A stretch of DNA of 64,000 nt from Pseudonocardia sulfidoxydans NBRC 16205 (GCF_007989085.1 NZ_BJVJ01000001.1:186001-250000), one strand, 5' to 3'. Numbered from the stretch's first letter, positions 51,084-59,626 are shown. A program made the numbers and translations. Notes: generated by a model not told the origin, from the sequence alone.

Positions 51084-52733
51084 GTGACGTCCCTGGTCCT
51101 CGGTCCCGTGCTGCGTCACGTCGGCGACGACTCGGCCACCGTCTGGGTGCAGACGTCCGCGCCCGCGACCGTCGAGGTCCTCGGCAGCCGGGCGCCGACG
51201 TTCGAGGTGTCGGGTCACCACTACGCGCTGGTCGTCGTCACCGGGCTGACGCCCGACACCCGCACCCCCTACGAGGTCCACCTCGACGGCGAACGCGTCT
51301 GGCCGCTGCCCGGCTCGCCCTACCCGCAGAGCAGCATCGCGACGCGGGGCCCGGGGTCGGCGGGCCGCCACCGCATCCTGTTCGGCTCCTGCCGCTACGT
51401 GAAGCTCGCCGACCCGAAGCTTGCCGCGACCTTCGGCATCGACGCCCTCGACGCCTACGCCGCCCGCATGGCCGGCGGCCCGCCCGAGGAGTGGCCCGAC
51501 GCGCTGCTGCTCATCGGCGACCAGGTCTACGCCGACGAGCTCACCCCGCAGACGGTGCGCCGCATCGCCCACCGACGTGACCAGCACCCCGACTGGCCCG
51601 ACGACGAGATCGTCGATTACGAGGAGTACGTCGGGCTCTACCGCGACTCGTGGACCGACCCCGAGATCCGCTGGATCATGTCGACGGTCCCGACGGGGAT
51701 GATCTTCGACGACCACGACATCCGCGACGACTGGAACACCTCCGACGTCTGGCGCGCAGAAATGGCGGAGAAGTCGTGGTGGGCCGAGCGGATCCGCTCG
51801 GGCCTCGCGTCGTACTGGGTGTACCAGCACCTCGGCAACCTCTCCCCCGAGGAACTGGCCGAGGACCCCGACTACGCCGCGGTCCTCGCCCACGGCGGGG
51901 ACACCTGGCCGTTGCTGGCCGAGCTGGCCGACCGCGCCGACACCGAGGTCGACGGCTCGAAGGGCGTCCGGTTCAGCTTCCGCTGGGCGTTGGGGCGCAC
52001 CAGGATCGTCGTCATGGACTCGCGCAACGGGCGCATCCTCGGCGGCGGTGAGCACCTCATGATCGGCGACCGCGAGTTCTCCTGGATCGAGGACCGCGCC
52101 CTCGAACCGGGCCCGACCGACCACCTGCTGCTGGTGACGTCGGTGCCCTGGCTGCTGCCGCCCGCGATCGGTGACCTGGAGACCGTCAACGAGGACGCCA
52201 CCGCCCGCCCCGGGTGGCGCGGGGCGCTCGGCGAGAAGATCCGCCAGGCCGCCGACCTGGAGCACTGGCCCGCGTTCTACGCCTCGTTCGAACGGCTGGC
52301 CCGCCTCGTCGCCGCCGCGTCCCACGCCCGCGGCGACCAGCCCGCGCCCGCGTCGGTCAGCGTCCTGTCCGGCGACGTGCACCACAGCTACGCGGCACGC
52401 GCCGACGTCGTCGGGGCCGGCGAGGCGCCCGTGCACCAGCTCACCTGCTCACCGGTCCACAACCACGTGCCGCCCTACGTGCGGATCGGGTTCCGGCTGG
52501 CCTGGCACCGGGCCGCGGCCCGCCTCACCCGGGCCTGGGCCGCCCGCACGGGAGCCGAGACACCGCCGGTGACCTGGGACAAACTGGGCGGACCCTACTT
52601 CGGCAACACCATCGCGTCGCTCGAGATCGACGGCCGCCACGCCGACGTCGTCTTCGAGCAGCCGACGGGCGCCGCGTCACTGCGCGAGGCCGCCCGGCAC
52701 ACCCTGACCGCTCCCGACCGGAGGACCAGATGA
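51084..52733 (+). CDS. PhoD-like alkaline phosphatase D family protein
   Basis: A 549-residue metallophosphatase of the PhoD superfamily. Metal-site motifs are FGSCRY, LLIGDQVYADE, IFDDHDIRDDWN and SGDVHHSYAARAD. The first 90 residues are a fibronectin-like domain usual for the family (VTGLTPDTRTPYEVHLDG). There is no Tat or Sec signal peptide (MTSLVLGPVLRHVGDD), so unlike secreted PhoD it should be cytoplasmic. GTG 51084 lies 9 bases after the kinase stop. Substrate is likely a phosphodiester or phosphoester; not resolved. Confidence 0.9.
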   Translation: MTSLVLGPVLRHVGDDSATVWVQTSAPATVEVLGSRAPTFEVSGHHYALVVVTGLTPDTRTPYEVHLDGERVWPLPGSPYPQSSIATRGPGSAGRHRILFGSCRYVKLADPKLAATFGIDALDAYAARMAGGPPEEWPDALLLIGDQVYADELTPQTVRRIAHRRDQHPDWPDDEIVDYEEYVGLYRDSWTDPEIRWIMSTVPTGMIFDDHDIRDDWNTSDVWRAEMAEKSWWAERIRSGLASYWVYQHLGNLSPEELAEDPDYAAVLAHGGDTWPLLAELADRADTEVDGSKGVRFSFRWALGRTRIVVMDSRNGRILGGGEHLMIGDREFSWIEDRALEPGPTDHLLLVTSVPWLLPPAIGDLETVNEDATARPGWRGALGEKIRQAADLEHWPAFYASFERLARLVAAASHARGDQPAPASVSVLSGDVHHSYAARADVVGAGEAPVHQLTCSPVHNHVPPYVRIGFRLAWHRAAARLTRAWAARTGAETPPVTWDKLGGPYFGNTIASLEIDGRHADVVFEQPTGAASLREAARHTLTAPDRRTR

Positions 52734-53299
52734 CGGTAGGACACTCCCCCAGTACGGCCGCGCCGCTGCGCGGCGCCCCGGCTCCCGACGTCGAGGGCAC
52801 CGACGCGCTCGCCGGGCAGGTCGTCGTGCTGCGCCCCACCGGGTCCGAGCACGTCAGCGCGTTCATCGACATCCTGCGCCACCCCGAGGTCGAGCGCTGG
52901 TGGGGTGGCTACGACCTGGAGCGGGTGCGCCGGGAGCTGCTCGGCCCGCACGGCTACGCCGTGGAGCTGGCGGGCGACGTCATCGGGCTGGTGATCTTCC
53001 ACGAGGAGGACGATCCCGACTACCGGCACGCGGGCGTCGACATCGCGCTGCATCCAGACGCGCACGGCCAGGGCCTCGGTGCCGACGCCCTGCGCACCCT
53101 CGTCCGGTACCTGTTCACCCGGCGCGACCATCACCGCATCGTCATCGACCCGGCCGCCACCAACGAGCGCGCGATCCGCAGCTACGAGCGCGTCGGGTTC
53201 CGGCCGGTCGGGGTGATGCGCCGCTACGAGCGCGGCGCAGACGGCACCTGGCACGACGGCCTGCTGATGGACCTGCTGCGCGAGGACTTCCCGGGCTGA
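52730..53299 (+). CDS. GNAT N-acetyltransferase (aminoglycoside AAC(6')-like)
   Basis: A 189-residue GNAT protein. It has the N-terminal VVLRPTGSEHVSAFIDILRHPEVERWWGG, common to the acetyltransf_8/AAC(6') branch, the acetyl-CoA loop HPDAHGQGLGADALRTLVRYLF, and ATNERAIRSYERVGFRPVGVMRRYERG. ATG 52730 overlaps the PhoD stop (ATGA) and follows GGAGG. It acetylates an amine; relatives include aminoglycoside 6'-acetyltransferases and other small-molecule acetylases. Ten bases after its stop lies the second palindrome. Confidence 0.9.
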   Translation: MTVGHSPSTAAPLRGAPAPDVEGTDALAGQVVVLRPTGSEHVSAFIDILRHPEVERWWGGYDLERVRRELLGPHGYAVELAGDVIGLVIFHEEDDPDYRHAGVDIALHPDAHGQGLGADALRTLVRYLFTRRDHHRIVIDPAATNERAIRSYERVGFRPVGVMRRYERGADGTWHDGLLMDLLREDFPG

Positions 53300-53308
53300 C
53301 CCGCCGGT

Positions 53309-53350
53309 TGTGAGTGGCAATAGTCGCTATAGCGACTATTGCCACTCACA
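53309..53350. repeat. 42-bp perfect palindromic repeat, copy 2
   Basis: Arms GTGAGTGGCAATAGTCGCT (53310-53328) and its complement (53331-53349) flank AT; the outer T/A pair makes all 42 bases a perfect palindrome. Compared with copy 1, one G-C pair is an A-T pair in both arms. It lies between the convergent GNAT and TetR genes and contains the TetR stop codon. Confidence 0.85.
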
Positions 53351-54059
53351 GGGGGTTCGCGCGGTCCGCCTCCGCCGCGAGGCCGCCCACCAGGAGCCGT
53401 AGCCCGAAGGCGAACCGCTCGTCGGCGTCGCCGCTGGTCAGGTCTGCGCTGAGCGAGGCCAGTACGGGGAACAGCTCGGCGGGCAGGCTGCGGAAGTAGT
53501 CGGCCACTTGGCGGTGGTAGGCCTCCTGGTCGACACCGGCCCGCTCGTGCTGGGCGGACTCGATCGCCGACGCGGAGACGAACATCCCGATCACGTCGAC
53601 CGCCCACGCCGCCGGCCGAGACGGCACGCCACCCGCGCGCAGGATCGCCGTCGTCACCTCGGCCAGGCGCAACGAGTTGGGCCCCATCGGTACCGAGCCG
53701 ATCGCGACGCGGGCGATGTCGCCGTTGCGCGCCATGACCGCGCGCGACTCGGTCCACAGGTCGGTGACCTGTTCCCGCCACCGGGCGCCGTCGGGCTCGG
53801 GCAGCGTGATCTCGCCCGCGACCTCGTCGAACACGAGCGCGAGCAGCTCGTCCTTGTTGGCGACGTGCGCGTAGAGCGACGCCGCGCCCGTCCCCAGCTC
53901 GGTGGCGACGCGCCGCATGCTCACCGCGTCGATGCCCTCGGCCTTCAGCACCCGCAGCGCGGCGGCGACGATCGCCTCCCTGCTGAGGGTGCGCCGGTTG
54001 GCCGGGTCCTTGCGGGGGGTGCGCCACGGGGGCTCGGGCAGCGCGGGGGCCGTGCTCAT
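53346..54059 (-). CDS. TetR-family transcriptional repressor
   Basis: A 237-residue TetR protein. The HTH is at about 25-75: LSREAIVAAALRVLKAEGIDAVSMRRVATELGTGAASLYAHVANKDEL. The C-terminal ligand domain contains MGPNSLRLAEVTTAILRAGGV and FGLRLLVGGLAAE, similar to TetR proteins that control drug efflux. ATG 54059 is chosen; an upstream frame to 54134 overlaps the operator array. It is divergent from the MFS efflux gene and should repress it through the four boxes between them. Confidence 0.92.
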   Translation of the reverse strand: MSTAPALPEPPWRTPRKDPANRRTLSREAIVAAALRVLKAEGIDAVSMRRVATELGTGAASLYAHVANKDELLALVFDEVAGEITLPEPDGARWREQVTDLWTESRAVMARNGDIARVAIGSVPMGPNSLRLAEVTTAILRAGGVPSRPAAWAVDVIGMFVSASAIESAQHERAGVDQEAYHRQVADYFRSLPAELFPVLASLSADLTSGDADERFAFGLRLLVGGLAAEADRANPL

Positions 54060-54091
54060 GTCGCGCAGCGTAGCCGCCCGCGCCGCGGAAC

Positions 54092-54156
54092 GAACACCGT
54101 TCTTGACGACGTACACCGTTCGAGAGTAGAACACTGTTCGTCAACGAACGCCGTTC
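54092..54156. promoter_or_regulatory. Array of four GAAC-N3-GTTC boxes, TetR operator region
   Basis: GAACACCGTTC (54092-54102), GTACACCGTTC (54111-54121, one mismatch), GAACACTGTTC (54129-54139) and GAACGCCGTTC (54146-54156) recur with start-to-start spacing of 19, 18 and 17 bases, filling the 105-base tetR/MFS intergenic region. Each is an 11-base inverted repeat. Confidence 0.8.
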
Positions 54157-54164
54157 GAAACGAG

Positions 54165-55598
54165 ATGCCCGTGTCACTCGCCACCGAGACCCCGCCGGCA
54201 GCACCGGCCTACCCACTGCGCTGGTTCGCGCTCGTCGTCGTCCTCGTCGCCGAGATCATGGACCTGCTCGACGCAACCGTCGTCGGGATCGCCGCGCCGT
54301 CGATCCAGCACGAACTGGGCGGCGACGCCACGACCATCCAGTGGATCGCCGCCGGCTACACGCTCGCCTACGCCGTCGGCCTCGTGACCGGCGGGCGCCT
54401 CGGCGACCTCTACGGCCGCAGACGCGTCTTCCTCGTCGGGCTCACCGGGTTCGTCGCGTTCTCCGCGCTCTGCGGGCTCGCCCCGACACCCGGCGTCCTC
54501 ATCGCCTGCCGCGTCCTGCAGGGCCTGGCCGGCGCCATCCTCATCCCACAGGGGTTCGGCATCATCAAGTCCGCCTTCCCGCCCCGGGAGCTCGGCGCCG
54601 CGTTCGGCGCGTTCGGTCCGGCGATGGGCCTCGCCGCTGTCGGCGGCCCGATCCTCGCCGGCGCCCTGATCGCGTGGGACCTGGGCGGCGCGGGCTGGCG
54701 CACCGTCTTCCTGGTCAACGTGCCGATCGGTCTCGCGTGTCTCGCCGTCGCCCTGAAGGTGCTGCCCGAGTCGCGCGGGGAGCGCACGGCCCGTCCCGAT
54801 CCCGTCGGCACCGCGCTCGTCACACTCGGCCTGCTGCTGCTCGTCTTCCCGCTGGTACAGGGCCGCGAACTGGGGTGGCCGGGCTGGTCGTACGCGCTAC
54901 TGGCGACGTCGGTGCCGGTGCTCGGCGTGTTCGCGTGGCACCAGGTCCGCCGGGCCCGCGCGGGCCGCTCACCGCTCGTCGAACCGGCGCTGTTCCGGTC
55001 CCGCGCCTTCTCCGGCGGCATGATCGTCGGGCTCGTGTTCTTCGGCGGGATGACGGGCCTGTTCCTCGTGCTCGGCCTCTACCTGCAGCTCGGCCTCGCC
55101 TTCAGCCCGTTGCGCGCCGGGCTCGTCCTCGCGCCGTGGGCACTCGGCGTCGCGATCGGGGCGACGCTGTCCGGCGCGTGGCTCGGCCGGAGGTTCGGCC
55201 GCCCCGTCCTGCAGGCCGGTGCCGTCGTCATGGCCGCGGGGATCGCCGGCGTCGTCGTGACCCTGCACGTCGCGCCACCGACGACCGGCTGGGAGTTCGC
55301 CCCGGCGCTGCTCGTCAGCGGCATCGGGATGGGACTGTTCATCGCGCCGTTCTTCGACATCGTCCTGGCCGGGGTGACGCTGCCGATGGTCGGCTCGGCA
55401 TCGGGCGTGCTCAACGCCGACCAGCAGCTCGGCTCCGCGATCGGCGTCGCCGTGCTGGGCACCGTCTTCTTCTCGACGGCGGCCGGCCGCGGCATGGACA
55501 CGGCGTTCGAGACCGTGCTGTGGGTGACCGCGGCGATGGTCCTCGCGGGTGCGGCGCTGGCAGTGCTGCTGCCACGCCGAGCGCGGCCGGAGTCCTAG
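54165..55598 (+). CDS. MFS drug-efflux transporter (DHA2, 14-helix type)
   Basis: A 477-residue transporter with about 14 membrane segments. Helix 1 has the DHA2 motif LVAEIMDLLDATVVGIAAPSIQ (conserved D-x-T-V-V), loop GGRLGDLYGRRRVFLVG is the MFS signature, and RVLQGLAGAILIPQGFGIIKSAF and PAMGLAAVGGPILAGALI match motif C of antiporters. ATG 54165 is used; a GTG 6 bases downstream is possible. It is controlled by the divergent TetR gene and likely exports hydrophobic drugs by proton antiport. Confidence 0.92.
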   Translation: MPVSLATETPPAAPAYPLRWFALVVVLVAEIMDLLDATVVGIAAPSIQHELGGDATTIQWIAAGYTLAYAVGLVTGGRLGDLYGRRRVFLVGLTGFVAFSALCGLAPTPGVLIACRVLQGLAGAILIPQGFGIIKSAFPPRELGAAFGAFGPAMGLAAVGGPILAGALIAWDLGGAGWRTVFLVNVPIGLACLAVALKVLPESRGERTARPDPVGTALVTLGLLLLVFPLVQGRELGWPGWSYALLATSVPVLGVFAWHQVRRARAGRSPLVEPALFRSRAFSGGMIVGLVFFGGMTGLFLVLGLYLQLGLAFSPLRAGLVLAPWALGVAIGATLSGAWLGRRFGRPVLQAGAVVMAAGIAGVVVTLHVAPPTTGWEFAPALLVSGIGMGLFIAPFFDIVLAGVTLPMVGSASGVLNADQQLGSAIGVAVLGTVFFSTAAGRGMDTAFETVLWVTAAMVLAGAALAVLLPRRARPES

Positions 55599-55641
55599 AC
55601 GAGCGGGCTCGTCGGGGTGCTCACACAGTGCGGCGAGCGAC

Positions 55642-55670
55642 TTGTGGCGCGCTCGGATGATCAGCTATAT
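55642..55670 (+). promoter_or_regulatory. Promoter giving a probably leaderless message
   Basis: TTGTGG (55642-55647), a 17-base spacer and CTATAT (55665-55670) lie directly before the ATG at 55679. A start 7-9 bases after the -10 falls on the ATG itself, and there is no ribosome-binding site. Confidence 0.5.
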
Positions 55671-55678
55671 CTCTTCAT

Positions 55679-56881
55679 ATGAACGTTCTTGCAGGTGTCA
55701 GGCCCGTCCGTGCCCTGGCGCCGGCGCTGCTCGCCCTGCTGCTGGTCGCGGCCTGCTCGGCCCCGCCCCCACCACAGGCCGCACCTGCTCGGCCGGACTG
55801 CCCGACGTCGTCCGACGCCGCGGCCGACCTCTTCCCGGACAAGCCCACAGCCACACGCTCGACCAACTTCACCCTCACCTACCACCGCAGCTACGCCGTC
55901 CTCACCGTGGCGCAGCCCTATCCCGGCGCCGCCCCCGAGTCGTACGTGCTGCTGCGCTGCGGCGCCCAGGCCCCCGAGCTGCCCGCCGACCTCGCGGACG
56001 CGCAGCGGATCGAGACGCCGGTGCGCAGCCTCTACGCGGAGTCGACCACCCAGCTGCCGCTGCTCGTCGACATCGGGGCGCTCGACGTCCTCACCGGTGT
56101 GGGTACTCCCGATTTCGTCTCCGGCCCACAGGTGCGGGCCGAGATCGACGCCGGCGGCGTCCGGGGCTTCTCGGACAGCGGGGCGATCGAGACCGAGAAG
56201 GTGATCACGGCGGCACCGGACGTGCTGCTCAGCCAGGGAACCGACAACCCCGCCTTCCCCGCGCTGCGCAACGCCGGGGTCCCGGTGATCGGCTGGGCCG
56301 AGTATCTCGACGCCGGACCTCTCGGAAAGGCCGAGTGGATCAAGGTCATGGGGGTGCTGACCGGCCGCGAGGCCGAAGCCGAGCAGACCTTCGACGCGAT
56401 CGCACGACGATACGACGCACTCGTCGCCACGACGGCCGGACTCACCCCGACCCCCGTGGCCCTCGGTGGCATCTACCAGGGCACCTGGTCGGTCCCCACT
56501 GGAGGAAGCGCCACCGGCGCACTCGTGCGGGACGCCGGCGGCACCTGGTCGGAGGTCGCGAACACCGGTCCCGGGGCGGTGCAGAAGGACTTCGAAGGCG
56601 TCTACACCACCGACGGCGCCGCACCGGTGTGGCTGGCGACCGGCACCTTCGCCACGATGGCCGACGTCCACGCCGCCGACGCCCGCTACGGCGAGCTCGC
56701 CGCCGTCCGCTCCGGCCGGGTCTGGACGCCGGACAAGCGGATCGGCCCGACCGGCGGCAACGACTTCCACGAGCGTGGCGTGACCCACCCCGAGGAGATC
56801 CTCGCCGATCTGATCGCGGTGTTGCACCCCGAGGCGCTGCCCGGGCACGAGTTCGTCTACTACCGGCAGGTGCCCGCGTGA
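55679..56881 (+). CDS. Fe(III)-siderophore/cobalamin-type ABC transporter binding lipoprotein
   Basis: A 400-residue binding protein of the BtuF/FepB cluster. The N-terminus is a lipoprotein signal (ALLALLLVAACSAPPPP, lipobox VAAC). The mature part has FTLTYHRSYAVLTVAQPYPG, QGTDNPAFPALRNAGVPVIGWAEYLDAGPLGKAEWIKVMGVLTG, and LHPEALPGHEFVYYRQ at the end, as in class III binding proteins with a rigid linking helix. ATG 55679 has no ribosome-binding site. It overlaps the permease start (GTGA). No Fur/DmdR box is visible, so metal control is not shown by sequence. Confidence 0.9.
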   Translation: MNVLAGVRPVRALAPALLALLLVAACSAPPPPQAAPARPDCPTSSDAAADLFPDKPTATRSTNFTLTYHRSYAVLTVAQPYPGAAPESYVLLRCGAQAPELPADLADAQRIETPVRSLYAESTTQLPLLVDIGALDVLTGVGTPDFVSGPQVRAEIDAGGVRGFSDSGAIETEKVITAAPDVLLSQGTDNPAFPALRNAGVPVIGWAEYLDAGPLGKAEWIKVMGVLTGREAEAEQTFDAIARRYDALVATTAGLTPTPVALGGIYQGTWSVPTGGSATGALVRDAGGTWSEVANTGPGAVQKDFEGVYTTDGAAPVWLATGTFATMADVHAADARYGELAAVRSGRVWTPDKRIGPTGGNDFHERGVTHPEEILADLIAVLHPEALPGHEFVYYRQVPA

Positions 56882-57921
56882 TCCTGCGCCGGGCCGGGTT
56901 GTTCACCGTCCTCGGCGCCGTCGCCGTCGCACTGCTGGTGCTCGCCGTCGCGCTCGGCCCGGTGAGCGTGCCCCTGCCCGACACCATCGCGGTCCTCGTC
57001 GGGGGCGAACCATCCGATCCGCGCTGGGCGGTCGTGGTCGGGTCGGTGCGGCTCGCCCGTGCCGTGACGGCCGTCCTCGCGGGTGCCGCGCTGGGCGTCG
57101 CAGGCCTGCTGATGCAGACGCTGTTCCGCAACCCCCTCGCCGACCCGTACATCCTCGGGGTCAGCTCGGGCGCGAGCCTGGGCGTCGCCCTGTTCCTGGC
57201 GACGACGACCGCGGCCGCGTTCGGCGCGACGTTCGGTGCGGGGCTGGTCGGGCTGGGCCGCCTCGGCGCGGTCGGCGCCGCCGCCGCGGGCGCCGGGCTG
57301 GTGCTCGCGGTGGTGCTCACCCTGTCGCGCTGGGTGCGTTCCTCGGTGACCCTGCTGATCGTCGGCATCATGGTCGGCGCGGTCACGTCGGCAGTGGTCA
57401 GCCTCGTGCTCGTGTGGACCGACCCGCGGATCGCACAGCAGTACGTGGTGTGGGGCCTGGGCAGCTTCGACGCGACCTCGATGCGTGACCTGCCGATCCT
57501 GGCCCCCGTCGTCGCGGCCGGGCTGCTGCTGGCGGTGCTGCTCGTCAAGCCGCTCAACGCGTTGCTCCTCGGCGACGGCTACGCGACCAGCATGGGTGTG
57601 GCCGTCGACCGTACCCGGCTGTTGACGATGGTCGCGGCGGCGCTGCTCGCCGGGGGCGTCACCGCCTTCTGCGGGCCGGTGGCGTTCATCGGCATCGCCA
57701 TCCCGCACCTGGCCCGGCTGCTGGTCGGCACGTCCGACCACCGGGTGCTGGTGCCCGCGACCGCCCTGGTCGGAGTGGTCACGGCGCTGGTCTGCGCGGT
57801 CGCCGGCCACCCGCCCGGGACGGAGACCGTGGTGCCGCTGAACGTGATGACGTCGCTGGTCGGGGCGCCGGTGGTCATCGCGGTCCTGCTGCGGGCCCGT
57901 CGTACCGGGGTGGTCACGTGA
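56878..57921 (+). CDS. FecCD-family ABC transporter permease
   Basis: A 347-residue membrane protein with about ten helices. The family motifs RLARAVTAVLAGAALGVAGLLMQTLFRNPLADPYILGVSSGASLG (residues 61-105) and GGVTAFCGPVAFIGIAIPHLARLLVG (about residues 260-285, the ATPase-coupling region) are near canonical. GTG 56878 overlaps the binding-protein stop; its own stop overlaps the ATPase start. It imports an iron chelate, heme or corrinoid. Confidence 0.92.
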   Translation: MILRRAGLFTVLGAVAVALLVLAVALGPVSVPLPDTIAVLVGGEPSDPRWAVVVGSVRLARAVTAVLAGAALGVAGLLMQTLFRNPLADPYILGVSSGASLGVALFLATTTAAAFGATFGAGLVGLGRLGAVGAAAAGAGLVLAVVLTLSRWVRSSVTLLIVGIMVGAVTSAVVSLVLVWTDPRIAQQYVVWGLGSFDATSMRDLPILAPVVAAGLLLAVLLVKPLNALLLGDGYATSMGVAVDRTRLLTMVAAALLAGGVTAFCGPVAFIGIAIPHLARLLVGTSDHRVLVPATALVGVVTALVCAVAGHPPGTETVVPLNVMTSLVGAPVVIAVLLRARRTGVVT

Positions 57922-58985
57922 CGGACCACGGCCGCGGCGGGGCGACCGGCAAGCGGAACGGCCCCCGGGGCGGGTTGTCGGTCGAGGATCTGGCGGTCGG
58001 TTACCGCGGCACCGCCGTGCTGCACGGACTCACCGCCCGCGCCGAGCCCGGCGAGCTGACGGTGCTGCTCGGCCCGAACGGGGCGGGCAAGTCCACGCTG
58101 CTGCGGACGCTGGCGGGGTTGCAGCGGCCGCTGACCGGCACCATCCGGCTCGGCGACGCCGACCTGCTCGCCATGCCGGCCGCCGATCGGGCCGTGCAGT
58201 TGGCCGTCGTGCTCACCGACCGCGTCGATCCCGGGCTGCTCACCGGGCGCGAGCTCGTGGCCCTGGGCCGTCATCCGCACACCGGGGCTCGCGGGCGGCT
58301 GCGCCCCGCCGACGAGGCCGCGATCGAGGCGGCCGTCCGCGCCGTCGGGGCCGGGCACCTCGCCGCCCGCCGGGTCGCCGAGCTCTCCGACGGCGAGCGC
58401 CAGCGCATCCTGACCGCCCGCGCGCTGGCCCAGGACCCGGCTCTGCTGCTGCTCGACGAGCCGAGCGCGTTCCTCGACGTCTCCTCCCGGGTGGCGTTGC
58501 TGGGGCTGCTGCGCACGCTCGCCCGCGACCGAGGTATCGCCGTCGTGGTGTCCACCCACGATCTCGAGCTCGTCCTGCGGCTGGCCGACCACGTCTGGCT
58601 GGTCGACCCCGCCGGTGGGCTGTGCAGCGGTCCGCCCGAGGAGCTCGTGGCCGACGGCGCGGTGGCCGCCGTGTTCGACACGGCGGGGCTGGCGTTCGAC
58701 CCGGTCACCGGCACCTTCGCGGTCGCCGACGACACCGACCGGCGGGCCGTGGTGGTGGCCGGGCAGCCGCACCGCGCCCTCATCGGCCGGGTGCTGGCCC
58801 GGCACGGCTGGTCCGCGACGGTCGACGGGCCGGCCGAGGCCGAGATCGAGCACCTCGGCGGCAGTCGGTTCACCGTCCGCCACCGGGGCCGCAGCGCGTT
58901 CGTCGACGGTTGGTCCGCGCTGCGGTCGTGGGCGGCGCAGCCCCCGACGCCGGCGACCCGCCTGTCCGCGGGCACTCCCACATAG
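57918..58985 (+). CDS. FecE/BtuD-type ABC transporter ATPase with C-terminal extension
   Basis: A 355-residue ATPase. Walker A is GPNGAGKST, Q-loop LAVVLTDR (the usual Gln is replaced by Thr-Asp), signature LSDGERQRI, Walker B LLLLDEPSAFLD and H-loop STHDLELVL. FecE proteins end near 260 residues; this one has about 95 more (VVVAGQPHRALIGRVLARHGW, then EIEHLGGSRFTVRHRGRSAFVDGW), which looks like a folded beta-rich domain. GTG 57918 overlaps the permease stop. It energises the FecCD permease; the tail could be a sensor. Confidence 0.9.
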   Translation: MTDHGRGGATGKRNGPRGGLSVEDLAVGYRGTAVLHGLTARAEPGELTVLLGPNGAGKSTLLRTLAGLQRPLTGTIRLGDADLLAMPAADRAVQLAVVLTDRVDPGLLTGRELVALGRHPHTGARGRLRPADEAAIEAAVRAVGAGHLAARRVAELSDGERQRILTARALAQDPALLLLDEPSAFLDVSSRVALLGLLRTLARDRGIAVVVSTHDLELVLRLADHVWLVDPAGGLCSGPPEELVADGAVAAVFDTAGLAFDPVTGTFAVADDTDRRAVVVAGQPHRALIGRVLARHGWSATVDGPAEAEIEHLGGSRFTVRHRGRSAFVDGWSALRSWAAQPPTPATRLSAGTPT

Positions 58986-59043
58986 ACCTGCGACGCGGAG
59001 CGCACACCCGTCGGGGCCACCCCCACGACTTCACGGAGGAACG

Positions 59044-59592
59044 ATGACCGCACCCACCGTCACCGAGGAGCTGGGCGTCGGGACCCTGCACCTCTGGTCG
59101 TTGCCGACCGACGAGGCGACCCTGCTCGAGCTGGTCCGCGACGTGTTCACCGACCACTGGGAACACATCCACTTCGGCACGATCGTGCAGGGCGCCGCCT
59201 GGGAGGTCGCCGCACCCAATGCGCCACGGAAGATCAGCAGTTACGACGGCTACGTGACCGTCGACTTCGGTCGGTGGCACTTCCACCTGTGCATCGGCGA
59301 GCACACCGCGAGCGGGCCCGCGCTCGGTGCGCTGCGCCGCTGTGCCCGCGCCGAGTTCTACCGCCACGTCGCCGACGGCACCCCCACGTCGTGGGGGATC
59401 CGGCTGTTCAACGGCGGCGGTGACCAGCTGATGACCGTCATGCTGCCCAACCCGTTCCTCGACGACCGGCAGAACGTGCTCGACGAACCCGACTTCGGCC
59501 GCCTCGCCGCCTGGGACGCGCTGCGCGGACGGTATCTCGGGCTCGCCCCCGACCCCCTCGACCGCACCGGCCGCGGGTTCCGGCACGGCTGA
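59044..59592 (+). CDS. Uncharacterised protein of the importer operon
   Basis: A 182-residue soluble protein starting at ATG 59044 after GGAGGAACG, 58 bases beyond the ATPase gene. It has FTDHWEHIHFGTIVQGAAWEV, DGYVTVDFGRWHFHLCIGEHTASGP and TSWGIRLFNGGGDQLMTVMLPNPFLDDRQNVL. The five histidines in H-W-E-H-I-H and W-H-F-H-L-C-I-G-E-H could bind a metal, which fits the neighbouring metal-chelate importer. I do not recognise a named family with confidence. It likely handles the imported metal or its carrier; this is inferred from position. Confidence 0.8.
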   Translation: MTAPTVTEELGVGTLHLWSLPTDEATLLELVRDVFTDHWEHIHFGTIVQGAAWEVAAPNAPRKISSYDGYVTVDFGRWHFHLCIGEHTASGPALGALRRCARAEFYRHVADGTPTSWGIRLFNGGGDQLMTVMLPNPFLDDRQNVLDEPDFGRLAAWDALRGRYLGLAPDPLDRTGRGFRHG

Positions 59593-59626
59593 GTCCCCGA
59601 AGACCCGGTGTCGCCGGTACCCGACC

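Noticed and set aside
50004..52436. 810-residue open frame on the minus strand
   Set aside because: Shadow of the ROK kinase and PhoD genes; rich in R, G, V, D with no domain pattern.
45482..53350. Paired palindromes considered as ends of a transposon or genomic island
   Set aside because: No transposase or integrase lies between them, each copy is itself a complete palindrome, and the genes inside are ordinary chromosomal types.
54092..54156. Regularly spaced short repeats considered as a mini CRISPR array
   Set aside because: Units are 11-base inverted repeats with 6-8 base gaps, far too short; position between divergent tetR and MFS genes fits operators.
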